Shown here: positions 1-10,447 of the stretch, one piece after another
How the letters are laid out: every line of letters starts with the position of its first letter
Numbering within the stretch: position 1 is the stretch's first letter
NCBI GenBank assembly: GCA_029532625.1
Contig: JARFXM010000005.1
Location: forward strand, 1,860,001 to 1,924,000
Direction of reading: 5' to 3'
DNA from: Lomentospora prolificans
Lineage: Eukaryota; Ascomycota; Sordariomycetes; Microascales; Microascaceae
DNA length: 64,000 nt
Program-made: the position numbers and the translations under genes
The notes under the pieces: model-generated
The model's database searches: none
What the model was told of the DNA's origin: nothing
Seen by the model: only the letters and a program-made list of their open reading frames with translations

Positions 1-672
1 ACCGCCCGCCTCGCTCTCCACGGCCGCATTCGGGGACCCGCTCATGGACCCGAGCTAGAGAAGCTCCACATGGACCACGCTGTAACCCTTGGCTCCCGCA
101 ATATCACCATCAAGGAATCCTGGGAGGCCAAGGTTATGGACGGTGAACTCTTCCTCCGGGCTGTATGGAACTACCACCAGGGAGCCGGAGGTGCTAAGAC
201 CCTAGGGCGCTGGGTCGAGCACGACGCGGATCGGTTTATTTGCAACCACGTCAGAGGTAGTCGTCTCCTTGAATTCCCTGGAGCTGAGGGCCTCGACCTG
301 TCCTCTGTCGAAAGACTCGCAGGGCCTGTGCGATCCTGCCCCATCTGCTATACCGACTTCCAGATGGAGGTTCGTGGAGACGATTGGGAGGAGGACGAAT
401 CGGAGGACGAAGAGCAGGAAATTGAGCGCGGGAGCGGTGGCTGGTCGATCAATGTCACCAAATGGGTTCGACTTGGTAGCTGCGAGTCGCCCTTGGATCC
501 GCACTGGCAGACTCTGGCGAGCAAGGGCCTTCACGGTCTTGAGTGTGAGCCACGCAACACCACTTGCCAGGCCGGCGAGATCCGGCACCGATGGATCGAC
601 GGAGAGGAGAAGCCCTCGGCGATCCAGGGACGCTTTGTGGAGGCTGGCTGCTTGCAGGTGCCTCATTACTAA
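1..672 (+). CDS. C-terminal part of an F-box-family-like hypothetical protein (5' end outside window)
   Basis: The frame is open from base 1, so the gene starts upstream of the window; an internal ATG lies at 70 and the stop is TAA at 670-672. The visible 223 residues carry a CPICYTDF cysteine pair, an acidic stretch (DDWEEDESEDEEQE) and then a W-x-R-L-G...ESPLDPHW segment. A CxxC-TDF motif followed by a W..LG...SP.D..W segment recalls the C-terminal region of large fungal F-box protein families, which are substrate adaptors of SCF ubiquitin ligases. That assignment rests on remembered family appearance. The F-box itself would be at the missing N terminus, so the call is tentative. An open frame on the opposite strand (202-843) is treated as a shadow. 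Confidence 0.6.
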   Translation, partial: TARLALHGRIRGPAHGPELEKLHMDHAVTLGSRNITIKESWEAKVMDGELFLRAVWNYHQGAGGAKTLGRWVEHDADRFICNHVRGSRLLEFPGAEGLDLSSVERLAGPVRSCPICYTDFQMEVRGDDWEEDESEDEEQEIERGSGGWSINVTKWVRLGSCESPLDPHWQTLASKGLHGLECEPRNTTCQAGEIRHRWIDGEEKPSAIQGRFVEAGCLQVPHY

Positions 673-3600
673 AGGCATTGACTTCGACTTCTTGACTAGC
701 ACCAACGACGATGCATGAACACTATTTGACACGAGGGATGATGCAACCTGGTTGCGGTAGCCACCTCGCTCGTGGGGTGCTCGGCGATATGATTTTACGC
801 ATGAGGCTCTAGTCAGTTGACTTGAGCAACGATTCGGAAACATTCTTTACGATCTCGAAGGATGAAAGGAAAAGGGATCATTCGGAAGCAAACTGACAAA
901 CATTGGATACGAGCGCGAGTATAGACTGGGAAAGGCGTAATAGATCGGAATGGAGCATTCCCCCGACTCCTTTCGGCATGTGGACAAGGGATAGACAAAA
1001 AAGAGGGGGAGCACATAAAACGGAGGGCAAAAACCGGTGAAAGGGGCGCGACGAAAAAGCGACGGGATAGACCAATATTCTTTAGATTCGGGATCGTTCG
1101 GCGTTCGGGACAACACTTGTTAGAGATAGAGGCTGTACGCAAAACGTTGCGCGGTCAACAACTGGAGTTTCTTACATGTGAATTTCAGATGCTTTCACTT
1201 TCGTTCAGCGTCGATGAGAAGTTGTCTAGCGATACGAGGTTTGGTGATAATGTGGCTTCGAGTGACACAGCAGGCGGCCGGCCTGCCAAATCGATCCTCG
1301 TTGGACTGTGCTGTGTTTCCTGCCTCTCTTGATCTCTTTCGCAGACTTGGCCCCCCCTCAGTTTTGCCATCTTGGGCATGAAGATGTGTATCCAATGGGT
1401 GAGGCGCATCCGTTCAACGAATAAAAGGAACGTTGCACTATGCGGCACCCGGAAGAACATGGAGCCCATGGGGTTGAAAGGCATCGCGCCTTTGCCATGG
1501 TTGCCAGAATGGAGGAGGCTTCTAGGCGCTATTCTTGATAGAAGAGGATGGGATTGGAAGGAGTAAATGTGATGATACCCAACATGTGTATCTCTAGGGT
1601 CGCACAATGGCCGAAATAGGAGATGGGAGACTAGGGGAGAGGGGAAAGATGTGGTCAACTTTTTTTGCTTGTGATTGAGGGGGATTCGTGATGAGAAGGT
1701 CAGGTAAACTAGTAGTGGGAAGACTGAATGCAAGGAGCAGGAGGTTTGAATTCGATGGTTTAGCTCCGCAATCCGGATCACACTCTTATTTGCGTCTTTT
1801 TCAATCAATGACTGCATCCCTCGGTGATATTGTTCGTTGACTCTATTGTCCTCCATCGAGAGATAGCCATAGCGAACTCGTCGTGTGCAATGTGACATCA
1901 ATTGATCTATTCAGCACGCAACTTACCTGGATGATACGAGCGAAGATCACCTTGGTAGCCGAACTGCGCCGGAGATCCCAGATCGTGAAATCCCCCTTGC
2001 CCTGCTTCCCTGTCAGGCTGTTACGTACGATCTCCGCCTCACCAGGGCAAGCACTTGTAAATATCGGATCGTACCGAGCTGACCTTGGGGCAGGAATCAA
2101 TTGAGCTAAGCTTGCGAGAAGGTATGTTGATCTGTGCCCTGTGGGCTTTTGGTCATAGCTCTCCATGGGGAAGCGGAGGAGATTTACGGAGTAACAGCTG
2201 GGGAGCTTTTGAGGCATTGACAGCCTGCCATTCGACACGAGGCGTCAGGCTGGCGAGATTACGCTGTCGGAGGTCTGCTTCAGAGAGAAGAAGCCACTGA
2301 TGGAGTGTGGAGTGCATAATATTAGTGATTGATCGGGTTCTAGAGGGGAGGGTCTCCTTTTCGTTTTTGGACGATTACAAGTACGTGGACGTTGGAAAAC
2401 GCGGCTTCAATGTCGTTTAAGCGCAAGCGAGGTTCCGCTTTAATTTACGGTCTCAGATCCATGGATGGATTCTCCGACCCCCAAGGAAAAAAAAAAAAAT
2501 TCAAATCTGGGGGCCGCATATTGATCAGCGAAACATGTTCAAATTTGCGTGCACTTTGTTTCAGTGTTCTCCCCGCCGTCGGCTCCGCTGCAAGGTCGGT
2601 TAGACCTCGCCTGCGAGGCGAGATCCCGATTTGGAGACTCCGACGTATCACAATCAGGGACTGCCTCTGTTGCAGCTACCGTTATGTTATTGCAATGTAA
2701 TATCATGTGTGACAATTTTTGTCGCATGGATATAAGCATGGATCGAAGGAGCTCGCAGGTAACCTCGCTTCGGTTGTCTTATCCACTCTTTTTGACTTTA
2801 ATTTTTCTTCGATCCCGGTGACGAGAGGGAACGCCAATCCATTGCCAAGGGAGAATTTCCCGCTCCAGAAGAGAGCGATATTACCGAGCTGGGTGTGTGG
2901 TCTAGTGGTCCAATCCTGGGTAGAGCCAGCTGCTGATGGTGGTCGCCACCACTAAAAAGCAAAGGTACAGGTATACGTGCGGGAAGCACGGGCTCGTGTG
3001 GAATGCTTGTTACCTTATTTTGGGTATGGGTTCGGTGAAGGAGTGCTGAATGGCCAGACTGTTCGATCTCGGTCGACGAGGAGAGGGCATTTCGAGTTGG
3101 AAGAGAACAGCACCGTTCTACGAAGGTATATGTAGCGCGCCATTTTAAATTCTCCGTATCAAATGGATCCGATGCCTCACATATGGCTTTGGCTTCGGGC
3201 CCATGGTCAACATGACAGCTTTCGGTCCCTTGCTTCCCAACTTTTGGCGAGGAGACTCGGAGACATCACCGCCAGCTGCTGAGAGCCAATCAGTGCTCGG
3301 GCCACTTTGCCTGGCTGGCGTGTCGGGACTTCGCTTAGCAGCACTTGAGGGCATCCACCAATGAGGCACGTCAGGACGGACCGGAACAGGGCATCTACTG
3401 GTCTGCCAGCCAGCGGCGCACAACGAACAGACTCTCGAAATCAATGGCTGGCAGTTGAGGTGCGTGGGTTCATCAATTCAAAATTCTTGAAGGTACACTT
3501 ATAAGATCCATTGATACATTGACGTAGTAATCACATTGCATAGCACGAGGTAACAGGATGGCCTACCCTTACAAAGTACAGGCCAACCAGTCTCCCCCCC

Positions 3601-4927
3601 TCTCTATCTCTCTCTCACAAAAAAATAAAAAAAAAAGTCCCTACCAAGGTTACTAATACTGGCTTAGCGAGGCCAGCGACGAGGGATCATGATCAATTCG
3701 GAAGGTCTAGCTGATTGCAGTGTGCACTATCCTCGCCTCAGCGCATCTCCTGCGCTAAAACAGCCAACATGGATCGGGTTAGCAAGGAATCCCAGCCTCC
3801 TTGCTTCACACCCCATCTCGCATGCTCGCTCCCGTCCACCCTTTTGGACTTCCTTGCTCACGGACGTCAAGTATTAACGCCACCCTACGAGGAAGCTTCG
3901 TAGGGGGGAGGCGGGAAAAGAGGTTAAAGCGAATATTTGCCTGGCGAAGCTGGCCTTTTCAGACATGATGCGCTTTGCTCGTGTCGACCTCCATCCTGGA
4001 TCTGCCGCCATACCATGTGGATGTGGGCCAAGTTCCCCCCCTCCGTTAACCGATCCTGGTACTAATAACCCCCATACGAGAGTGCTGATCGAGCCCATCC
4101 TGGTGTGCTCGCCTGCGTCAGCTGCCCGCGCCATTCTTGGTTAAAGGAGCGACCTCTCGCCAACCGAAGCCCGTGTCGCTCGTCAAAAACGAAATGCGAC
4201 ATATTATGACAAGTGACCTCACGCTTGCAGCCGAGGATTCCCCCAAGTCCGGACCTTCATTCCTCTCAACCCTTCGAGAGCCCATGCGATGGCACCCCCC
4301 TGTTGCATTCTCGGCTAGCCAGTGGCTCTTGGCACCAGCTCTGCGAAACCCTCTCAGTCGGTCCAAAGCGGAGCAATTACACGGACCGGTTGGCCGTTTT
4401 TTTGCGCTGGCGCTCCTCATGAACCACTCGTTCATCGGCTTTTGCTCCATACTTCTGTGCGCGAAGGGGGTACCAAACCGAAGACTAGGGAAAGAAACAA
4501 AAAGACGTTTATTAAACATCATCTCATCTACCCCTTTGAACCTCGCGAACCATAGTTTGTGCCTTTACTTGTGATGTCCCATTAAATCTTTCTTACTCTC
4601 CAACGTCTTCGTGTTGTTCATGGAAGGGTTTGCCAAGCTGGCCTTGCACTATTAGAACCTCAGAAACCTCACTGGGCGGGATGAGCAGAGTGCAGTATTA
4701 GACACCAGCCTTTGCGGCCCCGCTCTCCCGTATTCGGATCGCGCCTCAGCTTTTATTCACTCGGGTTCCTCCTCATCCGATTCGCATCACCTTGCTGCCG
4801 GTCTAGTTCGTCCATACCTGTCTAAAATCGCTTCTTGTGTCTCGGTATGGCTTCGCCTTCCTAGATCTGTGCCACCAAACGATTAGTGCTCCCATCACCA
4901 AGAAGTCCGACCAGACCTGGTGCTCCC
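673..4927. other. Intergenic region, 4.3 kb, no firm gene
   Basis: No gene is firmly supported here. The most gene-like piece is on the minus strand at about 2166-1185: an open frame ending in a perfect CAG|GTAAGT donor at 1926 can be joined to a second open frame at 1811 (see findings). A T-rich/A-rich patch lies near 3595-3640. The stretch 4600-4927 just before the ABC transporter is pyrimidine-rich and probably holds its promoter and 5' UTR; no clear TATA box was seen. Confidence 0.5.
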
Positions 4928-7900
4928 ATGGAGACCCCAACAACCACAGAGGGTACACGGCCCTTGAGCCACTACTCTGTCGTCGATGCCGATAAAGTTG
5001 ACCGCGCGAGCTCTATCGCCACATCTATGGATTACAATGCCCCTCCCACCGCCTACCATCGCCCTTCCATGACCGACGCCACCCCACTCTCCCTCGAAGA
5101 TGTGCAAGCCGTTGACGTCCAGATCCGCGACCTCGCTGTCGTGGTAGATACGTCGCCGTCGTGGCTGGAGCCTGCCACCTACCCTCAGCTCTTCAAGGAG
5201 CACAATTTCTTCGGTCCCAAGAAGGCGAGCGCCAAGACTCTTTTGCGCGATGTCAGCGCCTCGTTGGCGCCCGGAACCCTGACCGCCATCATTGGCGGGA
5301 GTGGCTCTGGAAAGACGACTCTGCTCAACACCTTGGCTGAGAGGATGTCGAGCCCGAGATTGACCGAGACTGGCGAGGCGACGTTTAATGGGTCCCGCGG
5401 AGTGCATGGGGCTAGACATGCCTATGTTATGCAGCAGGATGTGCTTTTGCCTTCGCTTACTGTGAGAGAGACTTTGAAGTATTCCGCAGATTTAAGACTG
5501 CCTGCTTCCACTACAGCCGAGGAGAGGAGCAAGGTCGTCGAGGAGGTCATCCTGGAGTTGGGATTGAAGGAGTGCGCCGACACAAGGGTCGGCAGTACCC
5601 AGCACAAGGGCGCTTCGGGAGGAGAGAAGAGAAGGACGAGCATTGGCGTTCAGCTCCTAGCTAACCCCTCCGTTCTTTTCCTCGACGAGCCGACGACTGG
5701 CCTCGACGCCACTAGCGCTTTCCAGCTTGTCAAGACGTTGAAGTCACTCGCGTACAAGGGTAGAACCGTCATCACCACCATTCACCAACCCCGATCCGAA
5801 ATATGGGACCTCTTTGATAATCTTATTATCCTTACCAAGGGCAGCCCCGTTTATTCCGGCCCCATGAAGGACTGCGCACCTTGGTTCGAGAGCCAGGGGT
5901 TCAAGCTTCCCCCGTTTGTTAACCCGGCCGAATACTTTATCGATATCGCCGCCATCGATAACCGGACGCCGGATCTCGAAGCCGAGACTGTAGCGAGGGT
6001 ATCGAGACTCAAAGAGGCGTGGATGGAGGAGAGTCGTGCCCGGTATCCGGCAACACCGCAGAGCGAGAGCGAAGCTGGAACTTCCAAATCGAGGATCTCC
6101 AAGAAGGGAAAGCATGCATCCTTCTTGAGGCAGCTTACTGTATTAACCGACCGGACCTTCAAAGTCACTCACCGCGATCCCCTGGGCATGCTCGCGGCCA
6201 CCGTCGAGGCCATCCTTATGGGTCTCGTTACAGGCTACATCTTTTATCACATCGGCCGCGACCAGTCCGGCATCCGCTCTAGACAAGGCGCGCTCTATAC
6301 GGCCGCCGGCCTCCAGGGCTACCTCATGCTCATGTTTGAGGTGTATCGACTCACCATTGATATTCTCACGTTTGACCGCGAACATAGCGAGGGCTGCGTC
6401 GACGTTGTCCCCTTCTTGCTATCTCGCCGTTTTGCTCGTCTTTTTACCGAAGACTTCCCCGTGCCATTCTTGTTTAGCGTCATTTTTTATTTTATGGCTG
6501 GCTTCGAGAGGGAGGCCGACAAGTTCTTCATCTTCTTTGCCATTACCCTTTTGAATCACTATGTCGCGATGACGTGTGCATTGTCTTGTGTGGCAGCCGT
6601 GAGGAACTTCCCGGGCGCGAGTTTGATCGCGAATCTAGTATTTACGTTGCAGAGCATGGCGTGCGGAATGTTTATCCAGAGCAATACTATTCCAGTGTAC
6701 GTGCGCTGGCTCAAATGGATCACATATTCGGTAAGACGCCTCTGGAAACAAGACTCTTTGGCCCGACTAACCATGGCTAATAGTTTTACGTGTTTGGCGC
6801 ATACTGCGGAAACGAATTCGAAGGCAACTTCTACGACTGCCCGTTCCCCGGCGGGAGAGATAACCCTCTTTGCTCGTCATATACTGGCGAATATGTTATG
6901 AACGCGCTCGGCTTCCCGAAGGATTGGGTAGCTCGGCCTATTCTTATTCTTGTGGCCTTCGTCGTCGCTCTTTTGACCCTGTCAGGTGTCTTGCTGTATT
7001 TCGTCAAGGTCGAGATGACGATTGCGCGCGCGCGAACGTCCGACACGGATTTGTCCGCCGGAAAGGAGAAGATGAAGGCAAGCTCTATCGCGGAGGTGCG
7101 AACCATCGATGTCGGTCTCGATAGCTTTGCTCTCGAGCTTGACAAGCGCAACGCGTACGGCAAGAAGCTACCGCGCAAGACCATCTTGAACCCGGTAACG
7201 GCTACGTTCCAGGCTGGAACTTTGAATGTCATCATGGGCCCTTCGGGTAGCGGGAAGACTTCGCTTCTAAATTCGATGGCGACGAGGTTGCATAATACCA
7301 TGGGCACCCAGTACATTCCGAGCGGAAAACTCACGTTCAACTCTGCTGTTCCCTCGCGAGCCGTCATTCGATCCGTCTGTTCGTACGTGTGTCAGGATGA
7401 CGACGCCTTGCTCCCTTCCTTGACCGTGCGGGAGACACTTCGGTTTGCCGCTGGTCTCCGTCTGCCGTCCTGGATGAGCAAAGAAGAGAAGAAGCGCCGT
7501 GCTGAGGAAGTTCTGCTCAAGATGGGCCTCAAGGACTGCGCTGATAATCTTGTTGGTAGCGACTTGATCAAGGGCATCTCGGGCGGAGAGAAGCGCCGAG
7601 TTTCCATCGCAGTCCAAGTGCTCACCGATCCCCGGATCCTGCTCCTCGACGAGCCGACCTCGGGGTTGGATGCTTTTACGGCGAACTCCATTATGGAGGT
7701 CCTGCAGGGACTGGCGGCTGAGGGACGTACTTTGATCTTGACGATCCACCAGGCTCGAAGCGACCTCTTCAAGCACTTTGGCAACGTTTTGCTGCTGGCT
7801 CGCGGAGGCGAGTGCGTGTACACTGGCAAGGCGGCGGAAATGATTGGGTATTTCAGGGGACATGGCTACGAGTGTCCTAAGCACACGAACCCGGCCGACT

Positions 7901-9189
7901 TTGTCATGGACCTTATTAGCGTCGATCTGAGAGAGGAGGGACGAGAGCGCGAGAGTAGAGAGAAAGTCCAGAGGCTGATTCAAGCTTGGAAGAAGGCCGC
8001 TAAGGAGGGTGAGGGGACCGAGAAACATGAGGATGATGTGGCGAAACTACCAAACATTGAAGAAACTGAAGAGAATACTGATGAGAAGCAGAAGGAGAAC
8101 GCCTCCACTGGTGCCTCCCAAAACGCTATAGCCACTGATATATCAGAAAAGACCCACGAGCCAGAAGCTGGCAAGTCCGTGGATCCCGAGGCAATCGCGC
8201 CCGCTCAAGACGAAAACGGCGCCTCTCTCATGCGGACTGTCTCCTCCATTCCCCGGCGGTCCCTTAACAAGGCTACGCTCGCGACACCCGCCGAATTGGG
8301 CGCCCTCGTGACGAAGCGCGCTTCCTTCGTCGCGGCGCTCCCTCTTCTCCTCCACCGCGCGACAATTAACTTTCGCCGCCAGCCGGACCTCCTCATGGCG
8401 CGAACCATGCAGGTTATCGGTCTAGGCGCAGTCTTTACGCTCTTCTTTGCGCCGCTCGACAACGACTTCTACTCGGTGCAGAACCGCATGGGTTTTGTGC
8501 AGGAGGTCGGCGCGTTCTACTTTGTCGGCATGCTGCAGAACGTCGCCGTTTATCCGGCCGAGAGGGACGTGTTCTACCGCGAAGACGACGACGGCGTGTA
8601 CGGGGTTGACGCATTCTTGATGCAGTATACCCTGCTCGAAGCGCCGTTTGAGATCATCAGCTGCCTCGTCTTTGGCGTGCTCGCGGATTTCGCGGTCGGG
8701 TTGCCTCGTACGCCCGAGATGTATTTCGTTTCCACGTTTGCCTGCTTCGGCGTCGTCTCGTGCGGCGAGAGCCTGGGCATCATGTTCAACACCCTGTTCG
8801 CGTCGCACACGGGCTTCGCGGTCACGCTCACCTCGGTCGTCCTCTCCATCGCCAACTCCATGGCCGGTATCCTGTCGACCAAGATGCCGCCCCTGCTCGA
8901 CGCCATGAACTACCTTTCGCCCATCCGCTACGCCACGCGCGCCCTCGCTCCTTACTCCCTCAGGGGTGTCGCTTTTACCTGCGACGAGGAGCACAGCCTC
9001 GGCGGGAGGTGCATCATCGAGACGGGTGAGGACGTGCTGGACCTGTATAAGCTCAACGTCGATCCTGTGGTCAACGTGGCGGCGTTGGCGGGGTGCATTG
9101 TCGCGTATCGGCTTTTGGCGTGGTTGCTTTTGAAGGCCGTTCGGGGCAGGTGGAGGGGCCGGAGGGTGAAGGAGGAGAGGACGAAGTAA
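4928..9189 (+). CDS. Full-size ABCG transporter, YOL075C-like (NBD-TMD-NBD-TMD)
   Basis: A spliced protein of about 1402 residues, exons 4928-6730 and 6784-9189. Each half has an N-terminal nucleotide-binding domain followed by membrane segments, the reverse topology typical of ABCG. Half 1 has Walker A GGSGSGKTT (about 123-131), signature ASGGE (229-233), Walker B VLFLDEP and switch histidine 286. Half 2 has Walker A GPSGSGKTS (753-761), signature ISGGE (866-870), Walker B ILLLDEP and histidine 923. Both sites therefore look catalytically complete, unlike PDR-type full-size ABCGs, whose first site is degenerate. A cysteine-bearing loop precedes the last helix of half 1 (about 608-631). An acidic, E/D-rich linker follows NBD2. 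Length and two WHITE-like halves match yeast YOL075C; the substrate is unknown. The frame also opens upstream at a GTG (4886), but the first ATG in good context is at 4928. Confidence 0.93.
6731..6783 (+). other. Spliceosomal intron of the ABCG gene (53 bp)
   Basis: Donor GTAAGA follows a complete serine codon. A GACTAAC branch site lies near 6765-6771 and the acceptor is AATAG. Removal joins two frames exactly at the ...WITYS|FYVFGAYCG... junction in the first membrane domain. Retention would run into an unrelated extension and stop at about 6901. Confidence 0.9.
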
Positions 9190-10447
9190 GGCCTTGGCTG
9201 GGACTTGTCGAGTGGTGTTTCCTTTACTTGTTTATAAGATATCCGGGTTATGGATTGGGAGGTTGCTTTTGATCTCGGGATTAGCATATTAGCATGGAGA
9301 TTTTGCCTAGGATGTTTTGGTCTTTAGGGAGCCTTTGTATATAGCCTAGAGAGCATATTTAGTCCTACCAGACAAATTGTCAGGGTAAATAGAACAATAA
9401 CCTTCTTTGATATCAAAAGTGTCCTTTGCCATGTGTCTCTTGTCTATATTTTGGCTTCCTGTATCCTGTCCGTTGTGAATGCTAGGTAGGGCAGCCAAAG
9501 CCCAGCTCACCGCCGAGATGACCCACCTCACGGCCCCACTCGGCCCCGGACCCCGCGACCGACTTCCACCACCACCGGCCATCACGATCGGTCACAGCGA
9601 AAGGCTTCACCTCTGCTTAGTAGTCAGACCCTAAATCCTCCCCACAAAAAGGGGCAATTCCACTGCTCCCACTTTTGTTTCGTTTCTTGCTTTCCCTTCC
9701 CCATAGCCATCACCACAACACTTCATTCTCCCGCTTCATGGATCGATCGAATCCATTTGGTCGTATACCCACCCCCTTTTCTTCTCCACTCGCGATCCCG
9801 TTTCGGCGTTTCGAAAGCGTTGCAGCACAAGCGTTTTAAGCGTTTTACTTTGTTTCTCTGAAATTTTCTGTTCGGTAGGTGGGCTTTTCTTCTCTTTTTC
9901 TTTTTTTTGCTTTTGCTTTTGGTCTCTGAGGACTCGACGTGCGTGGGCTGGCGAGAAGCACCTTGGGAGCCGGAGCGAGGCTTCTGGGAGAGCCGGTTCT
10001 GACACAAGTTTACTCGTGCGTCTGCGGCTTCTTTCCATCCATTCGCGTCCGTTATCCTTGAGCTATCTTCGCTGGCTCTCTGGTCTCATTTGAGGGCCTC
10101 TTGGACGAGACGCGACTCTCGTGTGGCTCCCCCCTAGCCCTTTCCCTGGAAAAAAGACAGCACATCTTGACCCTGTCCCCAGGAGCGGTGCTTCTAGCAA
10201 GCCTATACCGTGTCCTACATCTCGCCATCTTTTGCCTGCTACGCTCTTTTATGCTTGGCCGGCACTGTTACTCTCTTCCTCTAATGCCGCCATGTTTTCA
10301 GACTAGGAGACGCGTCAAGTCTCTATCCCATCTCTTCAAACCACCCCGTCAAAAGAGTAGTGCTAACATATATCCCTAACTAGACAATTTTTCAATCCCT
10401 CCCAAACATCATCTTGATCAAGCGGTACGCCGTACTTACCAGTCAAG
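9190..10447. other. Intergenic region between ABCG and low-complexity gene
   Basis: No gene is supported. The first 200 bp are probably the 3' UTR of the ABC transporter. The part from about 9620 is pyrimidine-rich on the + strand, with a T/C tract at 9890-9925, as expected for a fungal promoter and long 5' leader of the gene starting at 10448. Confidence 0.55.

Noticed and set aside
202..843. 213-codon open frame antisense to the F-box-like gene
   Set aside because: It overlaps a protein-like frame on the other strand and shows no domain; taken as a shadow.
2895..2960. tRNA-like A-box (TGGTCTAGTGG)
   Set aside because: No B-box (GGTTCGANNCC) follows at the right distance and no acceptor stem pairs.
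7267..8028. 253-codon open frame antisense to ABC NBD2
   Set aside because: It lies opposite a region with clear Walker and signature motifs; its openness follows from codon bias of the real gene. The same holds for 8422-8994.
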